Under the pieces are notes generated by a model, which was given only the letters and a program-made list of their open reading frames with translations, searched no databases and was not told where the DNA came from. The translations under genes were made by a program, and so were the position numbers. A stretch of 64,000 nt of DNA from JBBQUN01 sp963698395 (GTDB lineage Bacteria > Actinomycetota > Acidimicrobiia > Acidimicrobiales > SZUA-35): contig CAVOQQ010000007.1 in assembly GCA_963698395.1 (NCBI GenBank), forward strand, positions 96,460-160,459, read 5' to 3'. Shown here in pieces: positions 54,581-64,000 of the stretch; the stretch's first letter is position 1, and the number at the start of each line of letters is the position of its first letter.

Positions 54581-54908
54581 TGCGTGCCGGCGGCCACGGA
54601 AATCAGCGGCTTGCCGTTGACCTCGATACCCTGCGACCTTCGACGTGAGCAACTCGCCGCCCGGAATCGACAGGACTACCTTGAAGCCACGCAGGACCCA
54701 GTCCCACCTTGACCATCGACCCTCGCCCCGTGAGCGTGGCGCCGATCAGACTGGCACGCGCCTCCTTGTTGATGAACTCGCTGTCGCCGGTGGCCACGCC
54801 ACGGCCGCGGGCCGGCTCGTCGAGCCGCAGGTTGTACACCGAGTTGAGCGTGCGGATGCTGACGAGATCGCCGGGGCTGAGGGCGCGGGTGTCAACGCCG
54901 TCGTCCAT
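54577..54908 (-). CDS. Hypothetical protein, one probable frameshift
   Basis: About 110 residues from ATG 54908: PGDLVSIRTLNSVYNLRLDE, a GDSEFINKEARASLIGATLT stretch, then after a one-base change near 54,700 LRGFKVVLSIPGGELLTSKV and VNGKPLISVAAGTH, ending with TAG at 54577-54579. Beta-rich, without signal or membrane segment. No family recognised. Coding status rests on codon pattern and a fair ribosome site (GAGGG). Confidence 0.5.
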
Positions 54909-55085
54909 GTTCGCGCCCTCGAAGGACTGTCCGCGATGCGACGGCGAGCTGATTGTCGAGATCGTGTTCATACGGTCGGCCCGTTGACGATGCTCTTTCC
55001 TGTCCCGCGGGGACCCGAGAGCCGCGAGCGATGCGTATGGAGCGAACTATACTCCTTTCTTCGGCGTTGGCACGACGGAGAAACC

Positions 55086-58000
55086 ATGCGGCGACATCGT
55101 AGGCCGGAAAGAGACGCAGCAACGCCCGATTGCCATGCTCCTGCTGTGTCTTGCGGCGCATCGGCGGCTGCGGTGCCCGCCGAGACCCGCGCCCAAGCCT
55201 CCCTCGAGCCGCGGCCGGGTACCGAGCTCGCGGCTGCGTTCGAAGAGCCATGGCGCTGGGCGCAGTTCACCACTACTCCGGGCCTGCCCTCGAACTCGGT
55301 GTACGACCTGGTGGAGACTAGCGCCGGGACCATCTGGGCCGCCACGCATCGCGGCATGGCCTGGTTCGACGGCTACCAGTGGAATCCCGTCGGGGCACCG
55401 CAAGGAATCCCGGCTCAGTTGCCCGAGGCGGTCGCCCCTTCGCTGACGACGAGATCGTCGTCGCCTCCGGTCGTCGCCTGTCCCCGGCGGAGGCCGCGAG
55501 GGATTCCGGCAGATCGAGGTCTCCCTCGATGGCAGCTCATTCAGCGCCGTGACCATCACCGCGGGTGCTCCCGGCGAGGTGTTCGTGCTCGCCGAGGCGG
55601 ATCGCGAGGCCACCCTCGAGGCGTCGATTTACGACGGCGAATCGTTCCGATGGGTGACGCCGAGGCTGCGCCTGTTCCGGGAGACCACGACGCCGTCAAG
55701 CTCTGGAGCAACGGCGCGGGATCACTGTGGCTCACCACGGGAAGTGGCCTGCAGCGCTGGGAAGACGGCGCCTGGGAGCAGTTCATTCTTCTCCATCGGG
55801 CGACGGGCGACGTCTCGGTGTATCCATGCTCGTCGAGACGACCGCCGGAGCAGGGCTTGGCGTCGATTGCCCACCCGGCACGGGCCCGGGGCATCTGGGA
55901 ATGGCACGGCGATGATCTCGCCTCGCCGCAACCCCGGCGAACCCGCAGACCTGTTCCAGTCGATGGACATCTCCGCCGGCGGAGACGCCATCGTGTGTCT
56001 ACCGGTCGGGAGACGTACGCTTCCGCCAGGATGGTCGCTGGTCGTCGATCGACAAGGTACCGCCGCAGATGGCCGGCGCCCTCTTCGTCAGGTTCCGCGA
56101 AGACGGCGACCTGTGGGTCGGCACCCAGGCCGGGCTCCATCTGTTCGCGCCTCGCTGCAACGCTGGACGCATTGGGAGGTTCCCTCTCCCAGCCTGCGCA
56201 ACGACATCCTCGAGATCTTGCCCGCCCGAGACGGCTCCCTGTGGCTCGCGACCGCCGACGGCGTGGCGATACACCGTCCGGACGGGAACGTCGAGTGGGT
56301 GGACCGCGTGGACGGGGCGGAGCTACGGGAGATCACCGGCCTGGCTGAGGACCGCCACGGCGGCATCTGGATCTCGAGCGGCTCCGCGCTCCCGGTGCTT
56401 ACCGGTGGGACGGCGAGAGCTGGCAACACTTCGGCGAAGACGAGGGACTGAGGGCGCCGCTGGTGCACAAGATCCGCAAGGATCGCGACGGCCGCCTGTG
56501 GTTTCTCGGCATGGGCGTGACGACGAGCATCGCCATCGACGGCCTCGCAGCCGGGGGCCTTCGTTCTGGAGGACGACGGCCGCACCTCGTGGACGGGTGA
56601 CGTTTCGCTTCGAGCCCTGGACGCCCGACCAGGGGCTGGTGCACGGTCGCGTCTACGACTTTGCTGAAGGAAGACGGCAGCAGATGGTTCGCTACCTACG
56701 GCGGAATCAGTCGCTGGCGCGACGGTGAATGGACGCACTGGACAACGGAAAGGGGTTGCAGAAGAACCGCATCTTCACCCTCGCCGTAAACGACGCCGGT
56801 CGCTTGTGGTTCGGCGACCAGTCGAGCGGTCTGGGCTATATCGATGACGGTGATGCCCGCACTACATCACCACTGCCAACGGGACTGATCCACGACAAGG
56901 TCCAGGAGCTGCGTCTCGGACCCGCGGGCGAGCTGTGGATCTCGACGGGCGGCGGCCTCGCGCGCCTGCAGGCAGGTGAGTGGCTGAGCATCGACGTGAC
57001 CGCCGGCCTGAGCACGCCGACCTGTGGCCCATCCTGCCGCTCGGGGATCGCGTGATCGTCGGCACTTCGGGCAGGGGCGTCGACGTGTTGAGCCTGGCCG
57101 AAACCGCCGATCCGTCGCCGCGCGCACCCTCACCAGCCCGCGTCGATCGGCGCGCCGCCTGGTTCCGGTGGACGGCCCACGCGTATTGGGGACAACAAAC
57201 GCCCGAATCGGTGCTTACGCGGTTCCGGCTCGACGACGGCGATTGGTCGCGTGGTCCACGTATCGCGAAGCGCTGCTTACAGGGTCTCGGACGGCGGCAC
57301 CGCGTTCGAGGTGCAGGCGCGTGGGCTCTTCGGTGGCTCGGATGGTCGATGCGGCCGGTCTTCCGACCATTCTGCCGTTCTATCGGCAACCCGTCTTTTA
57401 CGCTCCCGTCGGCACCTTGCTGCGCTGGTGTTGGCGTTGCTCGAAGGCCGCCGCGGCACCTGTCGGCCCTACGTCGCCGCGACCAGGACCATCGCGAGCG
57501 ACTCGAGGAGCGCTTCGCCGAGCGTACCGACGCCCTGCGCGAGAGCGAAGAGCGGCTGCGCTTGCTTCTCGAAACCGTTCACGTCATACCCTGGGTGGCC
57601 GACGCTACGAGCTGGAATTTCACCTACGTCGGCCCGCAAGCGGTCGACGTGCTCGGTTACCCGATCGAACGCTGGTACGAGCCGACGTTCTGGGTCGATC
57701 ACATGCACCCGGACGACGCCGTCGATGCTCTGGCGTACTGCGCCCGGCAATCGTCGCTTACCGATCTGCTACGAGTTCGAGTACCGTATGATCGCCGCCG
57801 ACGGCAACGTCGTGTGGCTGCATGACCTGGTCGCGGTGGTGAAGGAAGACGGGCTTCCCACCATGTTGCGGGGCTTCATGATCGACATCACCGCCCGCAA
57901 GCGGGCGGAGGCAGAGCGCCTCGAGGCCGAGGCAGAGGCGCACGAGCACCGTGAACGCCTGGCCCACCTGGCGCGGGTAAACGTGCTCGGAGAAATGGCG

Positions 58001-58669
58001 ACCGGCATCGCGCACGAGGTCACGCAGCCGCTCACGGCGGTGTCGACCTACACACAAGCCTGCCGCCGCATGATCGAGGCGGGGTTGTTCGATCAGGAGC
58101 AGATCATCGAAGTCCTGGGCCGTATCTCGAACGAGGCGGTGCGGGCCGGCGACATGATCCACGGGCTCAAGGCCCTGGTGCGCAAGCGCAATAGCGAGCT
58201 GCGAATGTGCAACGTCAACGCGCTCGTACGCGAAGTCATGCCACTGGCCGAGGTCGAGGCTCGCCCGCTCGGCATCGAGCTCCATCTACATCTGGCCGAC
58301 GACATTCCGGACATCATGGCCGACGAGGTCCAGATACAGCAGGTGGTGCTCAACTTGATTCGCAACGCCATCGAATCCACGCCGCCGAGTGGGCCGGCGG
58401 TGGAGATCCACAGCCGCGGCGACGACAACGGGGAGATCGAGGTCGCCGTCGTCGACCGTGGCGCCGGGTTGACGGACCCTGACTGCGAACATCTGTTTCA
58501 ACCTTTCTTCACCACCAAAGAAGAGGGCATGGGTATGGGGTTGTCGATCAGCCGCAGCATCATCGAGGCCCACGGCGGACAGATCGGTTGCCGTCCGGGA
58601 GACGACCGGGGCAGTACCTTCTTCTTTCGCCTTCCAGCCCACCGACGACATGCCGCGAAAACGAGCTGA
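55086..58669 (+). pseudogene. Propeller-type sensor histidine kinase, frame broken many times
   Basis: From ATG 55086 a signal peptide leads to a periplasmic beta-propeller of two-component-regulator repeats: LPSNSVYDLVETSAGTIWAA, LRNDILEILPARDGSLWLAT and KVQELRLGPAGELWISTGGG, then a Y_Y_Y module (RFRLDDGDWSRG) and a membrane segment near 57,420. A PAS domain (HVIPWVADATSWNFTYVG) precedes the intact kinase core: H-box GIAHEVTQPLTAVSTYTQ, N-box NLIRNAIES, G boxes DRGAGL and GMGMGLSISRSIIEAHGG. No receiver domain follows. The last 290 codons are one clean frame; the rest needs about eight switches. Confidence 0.75.
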
Positions 58670-59236
58670 AGCCCCGAGCCGAATTGCGGATCATACCGGG
58701 CGGCCGCCGCCTGTCGGCGACCTGTGCCGGCATCCGCGTGGTGGCGGCGGGCGCAGACGACGCACCCTTCCCCGTCGACGCCGTCGCTCTCGAGGAAGAC
58801 ACCTGGATGGTGCTGAGCACGCAGACCGACGAGCTCGTCTGTACAGAGCATCCGGTTCGCGTGATGACGCGGGCGTGGGAAGCAAGGCCCCGGAAGGTGG
58901 GTACGGTGGTGGTCAAGCCCGGCCGGCCGGCACGCCTCTTGGCCGTCGTTCACGACCTGGACCAGGAGCCCTCCTGGACGGAGGAGTGGATCGAACAGGC
59001 ACTGTCGGCGGTGCTGCGGGCCGCTGCGGAGCGCGGCTACGAATCGCTCGAGCTGCCGCTCCTGGGAACACGCCACGGCGATTTGCCGCCGCGGCGCTTC
59101 ATCGAGATGCTGGGGCGGAACGCTCCCCCGCGCTGTCACTGAATCGCAGGGTACGCCGTCGCTTCGCCGCATCTGGTTGAAGCGCGAGGGCAAACCCGAC
59201 CCACAGCTTCTGGATGCGCTCGCACCTCCGTCATGA
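58650..59236 (+). CDS. Macro-domain-like hypothetical protein, frameshifted ends
   Basis: The main frame (to about 59,120) reads ELRIIPGGRRLSATCAGIRV, WMVLSTQTDELVCTEHPVRV, LLAVVHDLDQEPSWTEEWIE and ALSAVLRAAAERGYESLELP then LLGTRHGDLPPRRFIEML. The last segments (helix with ALSAVLRAA, strand LELPLLGT) resemble the C-terminal half of a macro/Appr-1-p domain, but the ADP-ribose loops are not clear. After a frame change it ends RRIWLKREGKPDPQLLDALA. The start is unclear; ATG 58650 would overlap the kinase 3' end and needs a frame change. Confidence 0.45.
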
Positions 59237-60760
59237 GCCGGTCGAACGGCGCGCCCGGGACAGCCTTGCCGCGGCGCCCCCGAGTAGCTCATCAAGCTCT
59301 TCCCGCGGAAGCCATCGGCCGCGCAAGACCACACCTTCGATGGCCTGCGTGTTGTTGATGTCGTCAAGGGGGTTGCTGCCGAGCAACACCAGGTCCGCCC
59401 GCTTGCCGACGGCGATGGTGCCGAAATCCACCTCGCCGGTAACGGCGGACTCGAACCGGATGGTGCCTTCTTCAACGGTGGCGTATTCGGTGCGCCCGCC
59501 ACCGCCTCCCCAACTGAGGAAGACAGCCGGGCTGCGAGTCGCCGACGAAAGGGCCGAAAACGGCGGCAAACCGGCGGCAACCATCGCCCCGAGCTCGCGA
59601 TGCGCGCCGAACCCGTAAAGGAGCATCCATTCCGGGGCTCCCGAGCCGAGCAGAAGCTTTCCCCCGGCCTGATGAAGCTCCCGCACCAAGCGGCTGCGCA
59701 GCTCGACATAGCGCCGGCGCAACCTGACATCCGGCGGGCTCGACCAAAACCGGTCCCGAGGAGCCAGCAACGCGGCTCGAACGGTCGGCGACACGAAGCG
59801 GTATTCCGGGCTCTGCTCGATGTCGGCGTCCGTGCGCCCGGTGCCGAATGCGACGTCCAGGTACGAGAGCGTCGGCGTGTTCCACACCTCCGCATCGACC
59901 GTGGCGCGCACCAGGTCCTCGATTCGCTCCTCGTTGATGCGGTCGAGCGCGGCCCAGTTTTCCTGTCTCCATACGCCTCCGCCCGATAGGCCTGCGGTGG
60001 AGCCAGCGTCGTCCATCATTGCCTTGAGGTAGCCATCAAGATGGGCGATCTCCTGTCCCGCCTCGAGCGCCCGCCGCAGTCCGACGGTCGCGGGGACGTG
60101 CCCGATGACGGGCATGCCGGATCCACGCGCCGTGAGCACGATCCCCTGATACATGTCCGACGAGAGATCGAAGCCCAGCGACACGAAGTCGTATCCGGCA
60201 CTGTCGAAGCCGCGGATCGCAGCCGCCGCCTCGAAGGGAGTGCGCAGGACGCGCCGATCTGCGGCGTCTTCGGTTCCGGCGTTGGTCAGCAGGGGGCTGG
60301 CAACGTAGAGCGTCGGAGCGACGACGTCCGTGCTGGCGATGCGCTCGCGATCATCCAGGAGTCGGGCCGTGCCGACCGGGCTGCGCCAGGTGGTAACGCC
60401 ATTGGCCACCATCACCGCAAGCTCATCATCGATGAATTCGTGCGCGATGTGCAGGTCAGAGAGTACGCGCGCGTGGACATCGACTAGGCCGGGAATCAGG
60501 TAGCGGCCCTGCGCTTCGATGCGTCTCGTCCCCGGGGGCAAAGAAGCTTCGTCCGCAGGCTCAATGGCAACGATACGATCGCCCTGAACAATGACCGTGT
60601 GGCGGGTGAGCACCCGCTCCGTGTCCATGGGGATGACACTGACGCCGACGAACGCGATCGCACCGTCGCCCTGGGCGCCGGGGGCGCTGCCGACGAGCGA
60701 AAGGCAGCAGGCGAGGACGAGCGCGGTCCGGCGTACGAGTCCAATGTTGCTGCGATTCAT
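59231..60760 (-). CDS. Secreted amidohydrolase-superfamily protein with altered metal site
   Basis: 509 residues: signal peptide (LVLACCLSLVGSAPGAQG), the N-terminal barrel strands of cyclic amidohydrolases (VQGDRIVAIEPADEASLPPG), then YLIPGLVDVHARV. The usual metal HxH reads HAR. Further ligands GHVPATVGLRRA and EIAHLDGYL keep their His. The strand-8 Asp expected in GTDAP is GSGAP. The end, FGTIAVGKRADLVLLGSNPL, is normal. Two of the four or five metal ligands are therefore changed, by evolution or by sequence error. The frame is intact, unusual for this region. The start is ATG 60760. Confidence 0.8.
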   Translation of the reverse strand: MNRSNIGLVRRTALVLACCLSLVGSAPGAQGDGAIAFVGVSVIPMDTERVLTRHTVIVQGDRIVAIEPADEASLPPGTRRIEAQGRYLIPGLVDVHARVLSDLHIAHEFIDDELAVMVANGVTTWRSPVGTARLLDDRERIASTDVVAPTLYVASPLLTNAGTEDAADRRVLRTPFEAAAAIRGFDSAGYDFVSLGFDLSSDMYQGIVLTARGSGMPVIGHVPATVGLRRALEAGQEIAHLDGYLKAMMDDAGSTAGLSGGGVWRQENWAALDRINEERIEDLVRATVDAEVWNTPTLSYLDVAFGTGRTDADIEQSPEYRFVSPTVRAALLAPRDRFWSSPPDVRLRRRYVELRSRLVRELHQAGGKLLLGSGAPEWMLLYGFGAHRELGAMVAAGLPPFSALSSATRSPAVFLSWGGGGGRTEYATVEEGTIRFESAVTGEVDFGTIAVGKRADLVLLGSNPLDDINNTQAIEGVVLRGRWLPREELDELLGGAAARLSRARRSTGS

Positions 60761-60951
60761 GCGAATTCCCGGCTCACGGGTACCCGAGAGATCAATCGGC
60801 ACGACGCCATTCTAGTTCCTCAGCCTCACGCGCGTCGCCCCGACACGAGTGCGGCGCGCCAGTGTATCCTTCCGCAACCTCTCCGGGCAGGCTGTTCAAC
60901 CACAGCCACTACCGTGCCCTTGGGCTATCGCTCCGTTCCGTGCAGGTATTC

Positions 60952-62745
60952 GTGACCTTCGAAATCGCATTCATGCTGGCGCTTATTCTCATCGCGCTGG
61001 CGCTGTTTGTGCTCGAGGTCTTCCCTATCGAGGTCACGGCGATGCTGCTTCTGGGGGTTCTCCTGGTCGCCGGAATCGTCACCGTCGACGAGGCTGTCGC
61101 CGGGCTGAGCAACAAGGCGGTAGTAACCGTCGGCGCAATGTTGGTGCTCGGGCATGCGCTCGTCAAAACCGGGGTGCTCGCCGCCGCTGCCGACCGCATC
61201 GCCGCCGCCACGGGTGCGCGGGCTTGGCTGGCCATGACGCTCGTGCTTGTGGTCGCCAGCCTGTTGTCGGGCTTCCTCAACAACACCGCGGTGGTGGCCA
61301 TTTTCATTCCGCTGGTGGTCGACCTGTCACGGCGTTTCCATCTCAGCCCCTCGAAGTTCATGCTGCCGCTGTCGTACGCGTGCATCGCCGGCGGCACGCT
61401 CACGGTGATCGGCACGTCCACCAACTTGCTGGTGAGCGCTATCGCGGAAGACTACGGTCTCGCTCCTATCGGCATGTTCGAGTTCATCGCGCTGGGCATC
61501 GTGTTGATGGTGGTGGGCCTGACGTACGTGATCTTCGCCGCCCCCTACCTGCTGCCAACTCGATCGACTCCCGAGGCGCTGACCCGCCAGTACGAGATGC
61601 GCGACTACCTCACCGAAGTTCTGGTGGGCCCTTCGTCGGTGCTCATCGGCAAGACGATCTCGGAAAGCGCGGTGAATCGCGATTACGACATCACCGTCAT
61701 TGCCGTGCACCGCGGCGTCGACCACGTGACGGAGAACCTTCGACACCTACGCATCCTCGCCGATGACGTCCTGGTCGTGCGCGGATCGGCCGAAAACCTC
61801 ATGCGGCTGAGCAGCGCCAAAGGGGTTGCGCCGCTCTCAGAGGTTCGTCTCACCGACGCCGAGATCTCCGAAGAAGGTCAGTTTCTCGTCGAGGCGATCG
61901 TCCCGCGCAACAGCTCGCTGATCGGACGAACCCTGCAGGAGATCGACTTCCGCCAGCGGGTCGGCGCCTTCGTTCTGGCGATCCGGCGCGAGGGAGCGAT
62001 CCTGCACGACAAGATCGCCCGCATTCGGTTGCAGTTCGCCGACGACCTGTTGCTGGTGGTTCCCGAGGACCGCATGGGGCAACTTCGCCACTCGGAGGAC
62101 CTCATCGTCACGGCGCGCGACGACGTAGTGGAAACTCGATTAACCGGCACCAGGTCCGCAATATTGGTGATTCTTCCGACGGTCGTGATCCTCGCCGCGA
62201 CAGGTGTCGTCGACATTCTCAAGGGCGCTATTGTCGGCACCATCGCGTTGCTGTCGCTGCGTGCCCTCCGCCCTGCCGAGGCCTACCGCGCAGTCGACTG
62301 GTCGGTCTTGTTCCTGATCGCGGCATTCGTTCCTGTCGGCGCCGCCATGCAAAAGACGGAACGGCGGAGTTCCTCGCCAGCGGCATTCTCCGGCTGCACA
62401 GCGCGAACCCCGAGATCTTCACGCCCGCGGTCATGCTCTCGGTCTTGTACCTCCTCACTTCGTTGATGACCCAGACGATCTCCATATAACGCCACCGCGA
62501 TCCTGCTGGCTCCGATCGCCATGCAGCTCGCCGTCGACCTCGGAGTCGACGCACGGCCCTTCCTGGTCGCCGTGGCGTTTGCCGCCTCGGCGGGACTGAT
62601 GACGCCCTATGGCTACCAGACCAACCTGATGGTCATGGGTCCCGGAGGCTACCGTTTCGGTGACTTCGTCCGTTTCGGTGCGCCGTTGACCATCATGTTT
62701 TGGATCATCGCTTCGCTCTTGATCCCGGCATTGTGGAGTTTTTGA
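60952..62745 (+). CDS. SLC13-family permease with two TrkA-C domains, two frameshifts
   Basis: About 595 residues. N-terminal helices include ALILIALALFVLEVFPIEVT, and the SLC13/DASS hairpin motifs are seen: ASLLSGFLNNTAVVAIFIPL and LTVIGTSTNLLVSAI. Two TrkA-C (RCK_C) domains sit in the middle loop (VGPSSVLIGKTISESAVNRD; VPRNSSLIGRTLQEIDFRQR). Near 62,358 and 62,487 the frame changes; the last helices continue ATAILLAPIAMQLAVDLGVD and GLMTPYGYQTNLMVMGPGGY. It is probably a sodium-coupled anion (sulfate, dicarboxylate) transporter. GTG 60952 is a choice; ATG 60973 and GTG 60940 are alternatives. Confidence 0.8.
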
Positions 62746-62747
62746 AC

Positions 62748-64000
62748 ATGGCCTGCTGCCGCATCTTCAAACCGACGTACGTGGCGATCTGTCGTCGTCC
62801 TTCTCGGCTCTTCGAGTCTGGTCGCCGGGCCACCGGAGCCCGGGAGAGCGGCGAGCCAGGCGCCGCTCATCACCTTCGATCGTTATCACGCGGTAGAGGA
62901 GATCGAGGCCTACCTCGCCGCCGTCGCCGATCGATTCGCCGACCTGGTAGTGCTCGAGAAGATCGGGGAAAGCAGAGGCGGTCGCCCCCTTCTTCTTGCT
63001 GTGCAGATCAACAACCCGGCGACCGGCCCAGCCTCTGAGAAGCCGGCCTTTTATGTGGACGGCAACATACACGGGGGCGAAGTTCTAGCAGGCGAAGCGA
63101 CTCTTCACTTCATCGATCACCTGCTCGACTCCTACGGTCGGGAGCCGCGTATCACCGAGACTCGTGGATCATCACGCGTTTTACGTCGTGCCCATCGTCA
63201 ATCCCGACGGGCGGGCGATTTCCGTCGACAGTCCGTCTCGCGAAAATCACCGTTGGAACATCCGGCCCACCGACCTCGATGGCGACGGATTGGTGGACGA
63301 AGACCCGCCCGACGATCTGGATCGCGACGGTCGCATTCTGCGTATGAGGGTTGTCGATCCGGAAGGGGAGTGGAAGATATCGCCCGACGACGACCGTTTG
63401 ATGCTTCGGAGAGGCGAGGAAGAAAAGACCGGCACGTTCTACCGCGTCATGACCGAGGGTCTCGACAACGACGGCGACGGTGAGTTCAATGAGGACCGGG
63501 TGGGCGGTGTGGACCTCAACCGTAATTTTCCTGCCAACTGGAGCGCCAAGCAGTTCGCTTCGGGACCTTTCCCTTTGTCGGAGCCTGAATCCTGGGCGTT
63601 GGCGAACTACATCACATCGAGACCCAACATTGCGGCCATCCACACCTATCACACCAGCGGCGGGTTGATCCTCAGATTTCCGACCCTTTTCGAACATGAC
63701 TGGGACTATCCTCAAATGGACCTCGACGATTACAACGCTATCGCCGTCGAGGGCGCCGAGATCACCGGATACGCCAACTATGCCAACGACAAACAGGCCA
63801 TCGTCGATCTGATGCACCCGGGACACGGCGTGTTCAACGATTGGGGCTCGAAAACTTCGGAGTGTTGGCCATCACGACCGAGATGTGGCGCAACGGCTTC
63901 GGTGAGGGGCCTGAGGCGCAAATGCAGTGGAACGACGAGGTCCTCGGTGGCGGCGGCTTCGTCGACTGGAGACCGATAGACGGCGGCGAATTGTTCGATA
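62748..64000 (+). CDS. Secreted M14 zinc carboxypeptidase, partial and frameshifted
   Basis: Starts at ATG 62748, two bases after the SLC13 stop, with a signal (VVVLLGSSSLVAG in a shifted frame). The zinc site HxxE is in VDGNIHGGEVLAGEATLHFI. After a frame change near 63,160: FYVVPIVNPDGRAI, an Asp-rich insertion (DLDGDGLVDEDPPDDLDRDG and DNDGDGEFNED), VGGVDLNRNFPANW and the third zinc His in IHTYHTSGG. A last change near 63,850 gives LAITTEMWRNGFGEG with the catalytic Glu. The frame is open at the window end. The insertion resembles calcium-binding loops. Confidence 0.8.

Noticed and set aside
1..64000. tRNA, rRNA, insertion sequences, attachment sites, replication origin.
   Set aside because: Scanned by eye for T-arm sequences, rRNA segments, transposase motifs and DnaA-box clusters; none convincing was seen. 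A tool search could still find a tRNA.

Overview
The window is high-GC and appears to contain DNA from two organisms. Bases 1 to about 47,843 look like an uncultured high-GC actinobacterium, probably of the Acidimicrobiia type. The evidence is a mycobacterial-type LigB DNA ligase, LPXTG surface proteins with a class F sortase, a DUF222/HNH gene, DUF4012 and DUF4214 proteins, and an aromatic amino acid decarboxylase. Bases 47,844 to 64,000 look like a Gram-negative (acidobacterial, myxobacterial or proteobacterial) genome: an RpoD with the large non-conserved insertion, an NfeD/SPFH pair, a cyclophilin-FKBP isomerase, a propeller histidine kinase and a zinc carboxypeptidase with a calcium-type insertion. 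The two parts meet inside one open frame that joins RpoD region 2 to the C-terminus of dTDP-glucose 4,6-dehydratase, which reads as an assembly chimera. Many genes right of the join, and several between 14 and 47 kb, carry single-base frame changes, so sequence accuracy is limited.

Left part, 1-10.4 kb, is housekeeping and redox: the tail of an acyl-CoA ligase, an amidase, a GMC oxidoreductase, LigB, a thioredoxin-fold gene, a Fur-family regulator, a Bax inhibitor-like protein, RarD, 3-hydroxybutyryl-CoA dehydrogenase and a luciferase-like monooxygenase. The thioredoxin-fold gene has an in-frame UGA exactly at its redox motif, followed by a hairpin that fits the bacterial SECIS rules. It is a strong selenoprotein candidate and the main find.

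10.4-21 kb and 31-41 kb form the envelope polysaccharide region. The first block holds a Wzz/BY-kinase, two initiating sugar-phosphate transferases, a DUF4012 membrane protein, two short LPXTG proteins, and a class F sortase translationally coupled to a secreted CHRD-like protein. The second is a minus-strand operon with 2-20 base overlaps or short gaps: UDP-GlcNAc 2-epimerase, three glycosyltransferases (one broken), a flippase, a polymerase, a NeuD-like acetyltransferase, an FAD-binding protein and a third initiating transferase. Together these would make, export and anchor a surface glycan.

Between the two blocks lie a four-gene lipoprotein/adaptor/ABC exporter operon, a nitroreductase, a P450, a membrane pseudokinase and a Nudix protein. 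From 41.6 to 47.8 kb are a peptidoglycan amidase-like protein, five 54-bp repeats, a DUF222/HNH gene, secreted proteins and the stump of rfbB.

Right part, 47.8-64 kb: a truncated rpoD, a methyltransferase-like lipoprotein, small secreted or hypothetical proteins, SPFH and NfeD genes, a two-domain prolyl isomerase, a propeller sensor kinase, an amidohydrolase-like protein, an SLC13 transporter and an M14 carboxypeptidase running off the end. No tRNA, rRNA, CRISPR array, insertion sequence or origin was recognised.
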